Below are positions 1-10,624 of a stretch of DNA of 64,000 nucleotides, piece by piece (the first letter of the stretch is position 1; each line of letters starts with the position of its first letter). A model generated the notes under the pieces. That model did no database searches. It was given only the letters and a program-made list of their open reading frames with translations, and was not told where the DNA came from. The DNA comes from Pseudeuparius sepicola (taxonomy: Eukaryota; Arthropoda; Insecta; Coleoptera; Anthribidae), in the NCBI GenBank assembly GCA_963920635.1, contig OY987308.1:4220225-4284224 (forward strand). The letters run 5' to 3'. A program made the position numbers and the translations under genes.

Positions 1-394
1 TTCTGGGTTTTAAGTATTTCTTTTTCAAGGTTGACATTTTCTTTCGTGGTGGATACATTATGAATTCTTGTGAATTCTTTTTTTTTATATATATATTTTA
101 AATCAGTACCTTTGCAGATAAAATTATAAAAGTTTGAAAGTTTTTGACTGTAGGTGAAATTGTACAAGTATAAGTTTCAGAGATTTATATTCCGAATTAT
201 CGATCGCTAATTTTCTCTGTGCATTTCTGTAAAGAATCATCTCACCTTTAAAAGTTTTTGACTACGCCTACAAAGGTCTTGAAAAATGATTAACCGACGC
301 CTATGAAGGTTTTAAAATATAAAAACGAATACGAAAAGTTAAGAAGAAAAGCGGAGCTACCGTGTCAATAAATAAAGAATATAACGGCCACTTG
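1..394. other. AT-rich sequence, no feature recognised
   Basis: No open frame or recognisable motif. The window edge cuts through unannotated AT-rich DNA. Confidence 0.4.
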
Positions 395-760
395 CAAATT
401 TACAAACTTTTTACGAAATTTCGTAAAAAAGGTGTGAGTGAAGTTGAATTCACACTTTTTTACCTTTATGAACTTTCATAAAAAGATGTGTTAAAAGTTG
501 AAATTCACAAATTTTTATGAAATTTCGTTAAAAAAATGGGAATTCGCAAACTTTTTACGAAATTTTGTAAAAAAAAGTGTAAAAGTTCAAATTCATAAAC
601 TTTTAACGAAATTTCCTAAAAAGTTTGTGAATTCACACTTTTTTTACGAAATTTTGTAAAAAAGTGTGAATGTAGAAATTCACTAACTTTTACGAAATTT
701 CGTAAAAGTGTGAATTCGCAAACATTTTACAAAATTTCGTAAAATAGGTGTGAATTCTAA
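395..760. repeat. Cluster of short palindromes (ACGAAATTTCGT)
   Basis: Roughly seven imperfect copies of a palindromic core, TTTTACGAAATTTCGTAAAA or a variant, separated by spacers that read GTGTGAATTCGCAAAC or its complement. Both the core and the GTGTGAATTC spacer are self-complementary or nearly so, so the cluster can form many alternative hairpins. Seen directly; no family is recognised. Confidence 0.75.
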
Positions 761-835
761 AAAAGGAGTATATGGTCCTTTTAGGCTTTCGTAAAATTCA
801 AAACTCAAAGTTAGAATATTATAGAAAATAATATA

Positions 836-1967
836 CAGGGTGATTCAGTTTTAATCTGCAACAATTCAACAGGTGATAGAAAACCAAAAAATAACCGCAC
901 TTTCTTCTATAAACTATATCATTTTAAGGCCTTATAAAAAAGTTACAGGGTGTTAAATTTGCAAGAAATATGTGGAATTTATTGAATATTTTACAAACTA
1001 GTTGAGATATTTAAGTCATATTTGGTACACGTTATAACGGCATGGGTTAGCATAAAACCAGTTAATATCAACCATTTTGAACAACCAGTGGCGTATAAAT
1101 GGGTAATTAGTATAATTTATTTTAGAAAAAAAAAAGAACCACCTTGTATAGCAATAAAATGTATTCAAATTCTTATGTAAATTTTTATTGTAAACAAAAA
1201 CGTTCTCTTAGCATTTTTTCATATGTGTCATGGTTTCATAGCAAATTTGATTTTTTCATATTATTTCGGGGTACTTCTGAAAAATTAACTTAAAACTTTT
1301 CTCCATAAGTAACACTCAAAGTAGAAAAAATGTGTTTTTTACTTTAAATACAGTAACTTTTCCCAATAAACTTACCCATTCTAGGTTTTACTTTTCAAGA
1401 TACAGAGCGTAACATTAATTGTATCTTCCTTAAAAGTTTTAGACCCTGTATCCCTTTATTTTAGGTAGCAAACACATTATTTCTACTTTAAGTGTTACTT
1501 ATGGAGCAAATTTTTTAGATAATTTTTCAGAAGTATCCCGAAATATTACGAAAAAATGAAATTTGCTATGAAACCATGACACATATGAAAAAATGCTAAG
1601 AGAACGTTTTTGTTTACAATAAAAATTTACATAAGAATTTGAATACATTTTATTGCTATACAAGGTGGTTCTATTTTTTTTCTAAAATAAATTATACAAT
1701 TACCCATTTCTACGCCACTGGTTGTTCCATATGTTTGATATTAACAGGTTTTATGCTAACCCATGCCGTTATAACGTGTACCAAATATGACTTAAATATC
1801 TCAACTAGTTTGTAAAATATTCAATAAATTCCACATATTTCTTGCAACTTTAACACCCTGTAACTTTATAAGGCCTTAAAATGATATAGTTTATAGAAGA
1901 AAGTGCGGTTATTTTTTGGTTTTCTATCACCTGTTGAAGTGTTGCAGATTAAAACTGAATCATCCTG
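836..1967. mobile_element. Long-arm foldback element, Tc1/mariner-like, TA target duplication
   Basis: The two halves are reverse complements over about 490 bases each (roughly 836-1330 and 1480-1967) around a short divergent centre. The ends read CAGGGTGATTCAGTTTTAA and its imperfect complement, flanked by TA on both sides (834-835, 1968-1969). There is no coding capacity. The TA duplication and CAGGGTG-type end are typical of non-autonomous Tc1/mariner derivatives. A diverged copy lies at 17269-18855. Confidence 0.85.
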
Positions 1968-2384
1968 TATATTATGTTGTAGTTTAGTGGCAATTTTTTT
2001 GAAACAATCAAAAAAGTTTTGTATATAATTTTTTTATTAATATGTATATTCCCAATATCAATTAGGCAGAGTCTAAATTAACTGGCTGCATCTGATTAAT
2101 TGGCAATTTTGGGTCAGCTAAGAAATGTTTTAAAAACTTTGGTATTTCTGATGATAAAGTGAAAAAAAAAGCCAAATAAAATACCAGGATAAATTTTACC
2201 TTTTTTAGATGAAACTCCTACGACTTTTCAAATTAGGTCTCCGCACACTTGCCAATGAATAAAAACACATATAAGTTGAATAGAATCAATTTTATTAGGT
2301 TTTAGGTTCCATAATTGCAATGGTCACATACGGTATGTACAAAAGCTAACTAATCCAGTGATCATTTTGATTTTTAAATTATAT

Positions 2385-2515
2385 TTTGAATGGTAAACAA
2401 AGCTTCTTTCGCATGTTGATTAATATTTCGTTTAGTGACAGTAATAAAGACACAATGGGAGCATTTAAATGGTTCCACATCTTTTGACTTTGTCTTTCTT
2501 GAAGGGCAAAAATTT
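2385..2515 (-). pseudogene. C2H2 zinc-finger relic, subfamily B
   Basis: Read on the minus strand, one frame after an indel gives a linker like KVKDVEP followed by FKCSHCVFITVTKRNINQH. This matches the 'b'-type finger of ZF5 (LKCPHCQFNTFTERNIKQH). The second zinc-binding histidine has been lost and the frame breaks on both sides, so it is a decayed fragment, not an active exon. It sits inside the duplicated block also found near 54 kb. Confidence 0.7.
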
Positions 2516-2989
2516 TCAGCCCCGGTATATTTATTTCATCTAAAAAATACATATTTTAGGACATGTCAAAAATAAAGTGGTACAGGGGGCCCATCCAAGC
2601 GGAAAAAGTGTGTTACAAGGAGACAGGTTAACATAAAATCGTCATTCAAAAAATGTTATTGTAGTAAAAACTCGGATTTCGTATACGGGGGTCGGTAAAG
2701 AAGTTATCGCGAAAAAACATTTTTTGCAAAATAAAAAAAATATATATTTTTTTACCTACCCAACCATTAGAAAATCTTCAGTAGTATTCCTGAATATTTA
2801 GTTTTTTGAAATAACTTCTGGTTATAGCGGAAATGAAAGTGATTTTCTCTATTTTACAACTTACTCGTTCCATTTAACCATTAGAGGATTCCTTTTTCAA
2901 TTCTGATTCCAACGATCTAATAATTTGACCTATTTATCTCCAACCGTTTACGAAATATTTCTCAGAGAAGCTCCATTAAACTAGATACA

Positions 2990-3625
2990 TGGTCTCATGG
3001 TCAGTGTCTGATGTTCTATCTGAGTAGGCCAAACAATAAAACCAAATTTATGACAAATTAACTCAGCCATGATAATAAAACTGACAATCAAGTAGGCTGT
3101 ATAAGTTCAATGTTTCTATTTACCTGTCAGATTATAGTCTTAAAATATTGTTACTGAAGCTGTTACTAGTTACAGTTTTAAAAAATGTTTTTGAAAGAAG
3201 AATGCTGTGATATTTGAAAGGTCTTTACCAAAAAATGACTTGTAGAAACTTTGAGGGAGTATTCTTGCAAATATCCAAATAGAAATGTTCCAAGCCCTTC
3301 ATTTATATGTAAGCGGTATCGGAGATCAAGATCGACAGAAAGTGTGATTAGCAAGAGAAAACTTGGGTTTAGAATTAGTGATGACGAGAAAGAACGAATT
3401 TTAAATTATTTCAGAAGAAATAATGAAAAATCAGCGAAAGATTTATTTAAACTGTAACTAGTAACACCTTCAGCAACAAAATTTTAGAGTAATCTGGCTG
3501 GTAAATAGAAATACTGAATTAACAGCCTACTTGATTATCAGTTTTATTATCATGGCTGATTTGATTTGCCATAAATTTGGTGTTATTGATTGGCCTACTC
3601 GGATCGAACATCAGACACTGACCAT
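2990..3625. mobile_element. Inverted-repeat element carrying a DUF4817-like fragment
   Basis: Arms of about 140-160 bases (2992-3160 and 3460-3622) are reverse complements, beginning GGTCTCATGGTCAGTGTCTG. Between them lies an inner pair of TTACTAGTTACAGTTT repeats bracketing a short coding relic. The same element, truncated on one side, is at 53105-53540 in the opposite orientation. It is probably non-autonomous; no target duplication could be fixed. Confidence 0.7.
3185..3457 (+). pseudogene. DUF4817-like helix-turn-helix fragment
   Basis: An ATG at 3185 opens a frame with two early in-frame stops, then 68 open codons to the TAA at 3455. Residues such as YPNRNVPSPSF followed by an arginine-rich RYRRSRSTESVI match the YPNR..HPS..F...QRLRETGSV pattern of the insect DUF4817 helix-turn-helix domain. 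That domain is common at the N terminus of insect transposon-derived proteins. The homologous copy at 53117-53399 lacks these early stops but has its own nonsense codon, so both are dead. The family assignment comes from motif memory. Confidence 0.6.
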
Positions 3626-5187
3626 GAGACTATTACGTTTTTTATGGATTTTAATTAATTAATTAATTTAACTAATGGATTAAAAAAAGGAATCATATTT
3701 GGTTTGACCTGCCTGAAGGACGTAATAAAACACCGGCTAACAGTTCGGGTTCGTACTATTTAAGCGCCACTGATTTAGGGGCTACCTAAACCAGAAAGTA
3801 TTTCGTTGTTAGAAGAGGATCAAACCAATTAATCCAGTATGTTTTGTTTTGACTAAAAAAAAGGTAAAAATATTCAATTAACATATGCTATAATCAAAAT
3901 TTCACAAAAGTTAATACATATTTATATGTGTGAATATATTTAAAAAAATATGCAGGTAAGATCTAAACTAGTACAGATGTACAGATAGCTATCAACAACA
4001 AGCTTTCGTACTCCGTAACGTGATCACGCTAAGGTTACATGATATTGAAAATAATGTACACTTTATAAACCTTAACAGGCAGCAAAACAATAATTTCTTT
4101 ATAGCGGATTCGGAATATCAAAATAGAAAAAACTATGCAAGTTTTATTTTCTGACAGAAAAGTGGCCAAAAGTTTCCCAAAACGATAGTGTTTTTTACGT
4201 TAAACAAAACTCTCTTATGTTCTACACATCCCACGCGACAACACAATTTAACATCAAACTTATCCAGTTTCCTCTGGTTCTTCGAAAGGCGGCAAATAGC
4301 CAGCCAGCTGAATTTTCCTTAACAACTCCCAGATAGCAACTCAGGAACTAACGGGTAGTTTCATCAGTAACGGGCGATAGACGATTACCTTGGCAACAGC
4401 AATTAACAATACTTGGGCAAACTGGGACACAGGGTATACATTCCCAGCAATAAAAAAAAAAACCTAAAAAACATTGGCCTATTGTAAAATTGCCCCCAAA
4501 AACGAACATTGAAAATGATAGAAAACGGTTAAATGTACCGCAGCAGGAGGGTGCCTTTACTCGTTATGGTCTTTGATGGTAAAGATGACAGTCGACCAAG
4601 ATATGGCGAATCAGCACATACAAAAAAAGGTGTTTCTTAAATCCCGAATAACGGCTCCGCTTGTGGATTTCCAACAACAAATAATATGTCCAAGTATCAA
4701 ACCATACTATTCCACAAAACGTTTTAACAATTTCGGCAAATACGCTGTCCCCTTCGGGTACAAACTATTTTTTTCTTGAAATCGGCAGTGAAGTGTCCCA
4801 AAATCGTCATTAAAAGCTCAGAAATCGGCACTGAAGTAACCCATTATTGTACGATTTTTTCAATAAGTAGGCCTTGGTGAGGTGTAAACATCGCCCGTCA
4901 AAAGTGACCAAATATTCAAAACCCGGCCAATAAAGGCCCATTTAACTTTTCGTACACATTGCGGAATTGTTATCTATAGCAGCGCAATCTTTCAGGATAA
5001 ATATTTTAGTAGATTTGAATATCAATAGATTTGTTATGGAGGCTGCACAACAGGCAGCAGTTTGGTTTTTCTGTTCGAAGGTGCCGTGTCTGGTCATACT
5101 TGACCTAGGTAAAGCGATCGTCAAAGTCAAGCAACGCCGCGGGCAGTTGGTTCATGGACGGGTGATCCCGTATGATTATTTTCTTGC
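3626..5187. other. No gene recognised
   Basis: Only short open frames of 60-75 codons, without recognisable motifs, near 4573-4779 (+) and 4967-5191 (+). There is a TTAATTAA microrepeat near 3655. Nothing else can be supported. Confidence 0.4.
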
Positions 5188-5388
5188 CTAATAAAACATT
5201 TTATTTACAACCATGTATGTAATGTTGACATTTCTGACTTTTTAGAAGTTTGAAAGTGTCAATTTTTTGACTTTTACTTCCCGCTTTCCCGCCCGGGTGG
5301 AAAGTTTACTTTCCACCCAGGAGGGCGGGCAGTAAACGTAGATAAAATTTTGAAATTACAAAATATTGATGGTTGTAAATAAAATAGT
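5188..5388. repeat. Inverted repeat with GC-rich hairpin core
   Basis: ATTTTATTTACAACCAT near 5193 is mirrored by ATGGTTGTAAATAAAAT near 5369. The centre is a strong stem, GGGTGGAAAGT against ACTTTCCACCC (5296-5324), flanked by CCCGCCC and GGGCGGG. It resembles a small palindromic MITE; no target duplication was established. Confidence 0.65.
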
Positions 5389-5406
5389 ATACAAACCTCA
5401 GTGACA

Positions 5407-5490
5407 TGTTTCATTACTGTCTCGAGATAAAGTTAACCTCGGCGCTTCGCACCTCGGTTAACTATTTAATCTCTCGACAGTAATGAAACA
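5407..5490. repeat. Palindrome
   Basis: GTTTCATTACTGTCTCGAGA on the left is mirrored by TCTCGACAGTAATGAAAC on the right. Inner arms AGTTAACCTCGG and CCTCGGTTAACT surround a CGCTTCGCA loop. This is a compact perfect-stem hairpin directly after the preceding inverted repeat. Confidence 0.75.
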
Positions 5491-5548
5491 CTTCCCACCT
5501 CGGTGTGTAATATACTATTTTCCGATTTAAAAAAATATATAATATGTA

Positions 5549-6618
5549 CAGGGTGTCCACAAAATATTTGACCCCCACTAACTTTTTTATTTTTTGAGCT
5601 AGAAACATGAATAAAAAAGCATTTTGTAGAGAATTCTATTAATTTTTTTGCGGTTTTATTGCATTTTATATAGGGTGTTTAGAAAAAGAGTGGCAAACTA
5701 AACTTATGTTTTTTTAAATGGAACACCCTATATATTTTTGCATTTTTGAAATCTGCTCATCAAGGCAATTAAAATTATGTTAAACTTTGTGGCATTATCT
5801 TTTTCCGTTTTTGAAAAATTCTGTTTTCAAATTTTATACTAAATTTATTTAACTCGAATTTGTGGATCTCTTGATAAAGATAGATGACCCATGTAATAAC
5901 AAAAAATATTTGTTTTAAACAAGAGAGTAACATAGTGAAATTCCAAAATATTTAAGAAAAAAATAAAAATAAATGTTAAAATTTTGAATTGAATCAGAAA
6001 AGTTTTTGCTTGTTTTGTGTACGATGTCAAAAAATTTTATATAACAGGTACCTACTTAAGCAAATTTATAAATAAGAGAAAGGGTTGACATAAAATTTTC
6101 TGTGAAACCCTATCGTCGTCTTAGATATGAACTAAAGTTAGTTAGGACTGTTTATGCAGCATAATTTAATGTAACGTTTTTTTTTTCGCATTTTAAAAAG
6201 GAGTTACTTATGTCAGAAAAACCAAATTTGTCGTGAAACTGTGGCAGATACAAAAAAATATCAAGAGACAGTTTTTGCTCAGAATAACAAAAGTTATCAA
6301 AGAAAATTCTCTACAGGGCCATATTCGCGTATTTTGCTTAATTTGCTAAAGCTAATGAAATGTATAAGTACTCATATCTCCATCATTGGCCATTATAAAA
6401 CTTGCATTGCATTCACATTTTGTGATACTTAATCAATGCATACCTACTGTGTACCAAATTTCGTTTGAATATCTTTAACGGTTGGAAAAATAAAAAATTA
6501 TTATAATTATTGTATCTCGAAAATGAGGCGGCTGTATCTAAAGTTATACCACAAAATAGTCATATATTATGGTTTCTTACCACCTGTTGATGTGTCATAG
6601 AATAAAACTGAATTCCTG
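5549..6618. mobile_element. Possible TA-flanked mariner-type MITE or composite
   Basis: It starts CAGGGTGTCCAC after TA (5547-5548) and ends ...AAACTGAATTCCTG before TA (6619-6620). The right end resembles the right end of the foldback at 836-1967 (CACCTGTTG...AAACTGAAT). The two ends share only CAGG, so this may be two elements joined by deletion. No coding frame. Confidence 0.4.
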
Positions 6619-6620
6619 TA

Positions 6621-7619
6621 TATTTCAAATTGCATTTTTGGCCGTGCTGTTATTTTCCAAGGATTGCATAACACACAATATTCTTTTAAACCGATACTGA
6701 ACAAATTAATGTGTCCATGCAAAAGGTAAAATGCCACGACCTCTACCAATTTTTACCCAGATGTAACCGCTACTTTTTCAATAATTGTCCTGCACTATTC
6801 TTTGAGTTTCACTTAGGGGCAGCCTCAAGCCGCACTTCGAAGTCCGACTTTCGACGTTTATTAAAAGACCCACTACATTCCTCACATTTACATGAGAGTT
6901 CAAATTGGTGCGTATGTCCAACAATCTGTTTTCCCCATGAGTCCGGCAGGGGACCACCTCGAGTGTAAACACAGGCCGTCTCATATCGGGTTCTCCCTGT
7001 CGAGTTCGGAACCGAAATTGTCGATGTCCATTCCGATGTAGGCGCGCCGAGTGTAACCAGTTGGCTGGAAACAGTGGAAACACAAAAAACGTTTTCTTGC
7101 ACGAAAAATATATGAAACTGCTTGCAAGTTTTCTCAAAGAGATAACTCGCAAACTCCCATTTCTGTTCCTATTATGAAGATACGATCCTCTTCCAAGGTT
7201 AGTGGATGCCTCACTAATCTTGGTGGAACTCCCTTAAGTTTTTAATCCTCTATCTTCTCTCTACTTTCCGTAAAAATGTTGTGGAAATGTCGCCTAATAT
7301 CCCCAAAAACTGAAAAACAGCGACTCCTCCTGAGTCCTAGTCAATTTATTAAACTTCTGTGCGCTTGACTACTGCCCGACATTCCATATTCCATTGCCGA
7401 GATTCACCAACTTCACATAAGTAAATGACTTCAAACTGGTCATTTTACTCATTTTTGAAGGAATATATATTATAAAAGTAGAAACTATATTACTAATTTT
7501 CAAAAATATACAAAAATGTAAACATTTTATCAGGTGGAAAAACAGACCTCCTATTAAGATTATTAAGAAAGAGATCCGTTGGTGGAAATTCTAATTTATA
7601 ATTTACAAATAGTGTTGGT
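6621..7619. other. No confident gene
   Basis: Overlapping minus-strand open frames lie at 6778-7152. One contains HTHQ...CKCEECSGSFNKRRKS, faintly like a Krüppel-type finger but lacking the histidine pair. Otherwise non-coding AT-rich sequence. Confidence 0.3.
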
Positions 7620-8130
7620 CCAGCTCTGACTGACCTCTTTAGAGTAGGGTTCGAAATTAAAAAAAATTATGGTGTGGTGTTCCACAACTAATCCCGGGTA
7701 CTTAAATAGTGATTCATACACTGGGAAATTGAAACAATTACAGGAAGTTAGAGAAGAATATCTGATTTCTTATGTTAACCAAGTCGATAACTTTACTCCG
7801 GTTACCGGTTGATTAATTTCGGACCGCACCAATAGAATATCAACCTTCGTTCACCTTGGGTTTGTTCCAATAGAAGTTCTGAACTGGTTCTCGGCGATCT
7901 ACTTTTCTGCATTCTGATCCGCTAGAACTCGTTTAGAACTCGTTGGAACAAAGCTATTCTAAGACCGACATTGGTCAAGACCCGTAAAGTTTATGGGTCT
8001 TGGACATTGGTAATTTTTTGTCAATTATCTAAACTATCTTCCCGTTGCTAAGTGCTGAAGCCCAAAACCTAATAACAGAAGAAGAAGAAGAAAGTTTTTT
8101 TTGTGTTTTGTGGTATTTTTCGCGTTTGTC
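7620..8130. repeat. Dispersed repeat, inverted copy at 48751-49160
   Basis: Shared blocks in reverse complement include the ACCGGT/TACCGG and AATTTCGGACC segment, GGTTGATATTC, the run of GAAGAAGAAGAAAG, and GTGTTTTGT. Both copies are diverged and interrupted, and no coding frame is conserved. The identity of the element is unknown. Confidence 0.65.
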
Positions 8131-10615
8131 ACGTTTTGTGAAGGATCAACGCGCGGGCGCGCGCCGAATTTTAAATGTTTGTATGTTTTTGTTAAAAAAT
8201 AATGAGGAAAATAAACTGACCTCCTCTATTTAGGAGGTCGGTAATTGTTTACTTTTACTACTTCAACGGGCCGAAGCCTAGCTTTCGAGCTACCTAAAAT
8301 AGTTGTTTTTGGGGCTACTTGTATTACAAACCTGTTTTTTTTGCAAAATCGTCAAATTTCAGTTTCAAGAGGGGTTGACCCCCGAAAATCTCGGGGAAGT
8401 ATTTACCACGTACGCAGGGGATTTTCCAGGCGCCTGATTTCACAGTATCTTATACATCTCGAGACGCTGCGTCAATAGCGTCAATTTTCACAACGTAGAA
8501 TGTCATAGCTTTAACCTTTTCCGTACAAATAGCCTTCAAAGTCAAATAAGGAGTTAAGAATCGAAGTTCTTTTTTTTTATTAGTTGCGTCTCCGGATCGG
8601 CTGGAAAGAGCCACTTAGCGCATAGATTTAGCCTCTATTTCCGACATCTACTGGTCGGACTAAGTCTTAAAAACCTATTTTCGGGACAGGTTGGCATTTT
8701 TGGAAATTCAAAAAGTGAGATGGGTTGGTGTTTTTTGTAAAAGTGCGCTGGCCGGGCATTTAGAAACTTCCAAGTTCGATTTCAGTTTCTACAAATCAAA
8801 CTGCATCGGATAAGCCGTATCTGGCCAATTTGAATAAGCTTTTCAAATACAAGCGCGGGTGCTTCCGCAACTTAGTCGATTAAGTTTGCCTGGTTGATTC
8901 CACAAAGTACCCTCAGTGAGAAAATGTTGTTCACACGCCTAAAAAAAATGTTTCACTGTTTCACATACCCACTTTCAAAACTAAATTAATTTTAGCCCTT
9001 CTAACCTGTAATCATAGCCGAACGATACTCCGTTCGGCTATGGTTTTAGGTGGCGTTGTTTACTGCACTTTTTATTACATATCTCGTGTGTGTGTGTGTT
9101 ATATAATACTAATTAGTTATTTTTATATATAAATAAATAGGTGGTTCCAATGTTTGTATTTTCGTAATTTTAGCTAATGATTTGATTTATGTATAAATAT
9201 AGAAATGTTCAGTCTGAAATTCTGCTTGAACTGAATCTGAAAAGTTTTCAATTTTTGTGGAACGTCTTCTTCAAATAAACTTTCAAATAAAACATTTTTG
9301 GCAAATTCGATTACCACCAATTTAGGATCCATATGAAACTTTTAAGAGTGTATTTATTTTTAATATACAAATACATGGCCTCCTACGATTTACGGCTCCC
9401 ATCGGCGTCCTTTCGAAGGGAGCCGTAAATCGTAGGAGGCCATGTACAAATATAAATGCCCATAATAACAAAAAAAAAACAAACATCAATCAAAAGTTTT
9501 TAGTGTTCGGGTCTGAACGTTTTGCTTTTTAAACACGAGTAATCACGTGTCACAAAGCTGCGCTTTATCTAGTCCAGCTCTCGTGCTTAGCCGAACCTGG
9601 ATTGACACTATATTAAAGACCCGAACATGACGTCATATTTCATTGTTGTTTAAGGAATGATGTGGCGCCACTCGACGAAAAAAATGGCGACTTATTATAG
9701 GTTATAGGGGGTATTCTGACAGAATAATTCTGTGGTTATTGGTATGTTAGTTACTGACGTTTAAAATATCCCAAATTCTAAATATCCAGCTTTATTATGA
9801 TTTACCTTCTTTTTACGGTAACGAATTGTCTTTGAGTCCAGTAATTAGCAGTTTTATCCTATTAACACAGCTTTTATAGATAGATTTTGTTGATAACATG
9901 AAATTTCCATGCACACAAAGAAAATGAGGTGAATTGCAGAAGAATAAACATTATTTTGTCTTTAATATAGTGTTGGTCCAGGCCGAACTCATATAATCTA
10001 AAAACATAAGGCGAAGGATAAAGTAGAAATATTTAGCGAAGGAAAACTATTAGACATAGGGGATTTATTATTTTCTTTATTGATATGGCATGCAATAGAA
10101 ATCTACATTGGAGCAGACTATATTATAAATTATTTGTAAAATTGTGGTGAAAATATTTCATTACAAATAGTTCACTGATTAAAAACAAATCAATTTTGAG
10201 AAGTATAACCTAAATAATATAATATGCTATTTTAAAACTTTCATATCAAATGACGACCCTAATGAAATATATTACAAGAAATAATATAATAGTTTAAAAC
10301 AAGCGATAAAATGATTTAATCATCTACCGGGTCGTGTTAGTTATCTGCCTTGTAATAGGTTCAAATCTGAAATGCTTCAATAATTGTTAATTAATATGTA
10401 CCCCTATAATGTGGAAGAACACTATGATTATAATTTTGTGTAATTATTGTAATTGTAATTTTAGTTAATCCTCACACTTTCTGACGATGTTAAAATGATT
10501 TGTACTGTTTGCTGTCTACTTATCTGTTGATAATGTACTTGTTGAATGAGCAAATAAAGAATATAATGACAATAACCATAAATAATATGGAGGCGGAGGC
10601 TCGTGCCAGTTTCCT
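8131..10615. other. Non-coding stretch with several hairpins
   Basis: No gene is recognised. It holds a hairpin at 9015-9043 (ATAGCCGAACG and CGTTCGGCTAT), a short TG run at 9089, the perfect 28-bp hairpin listed separately, and a loose inverted pair TGTTCGGGTCT / AGACCCGAACA at about 9508 and 9622. Confidence 0.5.
9373..9445. repeat. Perfect 28-bp inverted repeat with 17-nt loop
   Basis: The arm 9373-9400 (ACATGGCCTCCTACGATTTA... ) is exactly complementary to 9418-9445, with a 17-base loop beginning ATCGGCG. It is GC-rich compared with its surroundings. Perfect pairing over 28 bases in neutral DNA suggests recent formation or conversion. Confidence 0.9.
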
Positions 10616-10624
10616 AAAATGACG

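Larger units (their letters stand above)
1985..3540. repeat. Left copy of an inverted segmental duplication
   Basis: This stretch matches 53100-55870 in reverse complement, block by block. Shared landmarks are the AGTCTAAATTAACTGG region (2070), a GGGTCAGCTAAGAA stretch (2110), a LINE-like run ending ACTTGCCAATGAATAAAAAC, a zinc-finger relic (2385-2515) and the DUF4817-bearing element. The right copy carries an extra foldback element that is absent here, so this copy is the empty site. Confidence 0.85.

Noticed and set aside
6778..7152. Zinc-finger gene (CKCEECSGSFNKRRKS)
   Set aside because: The histidine pair is missing, neighbouring frames are equally open and there is no repeated finger.
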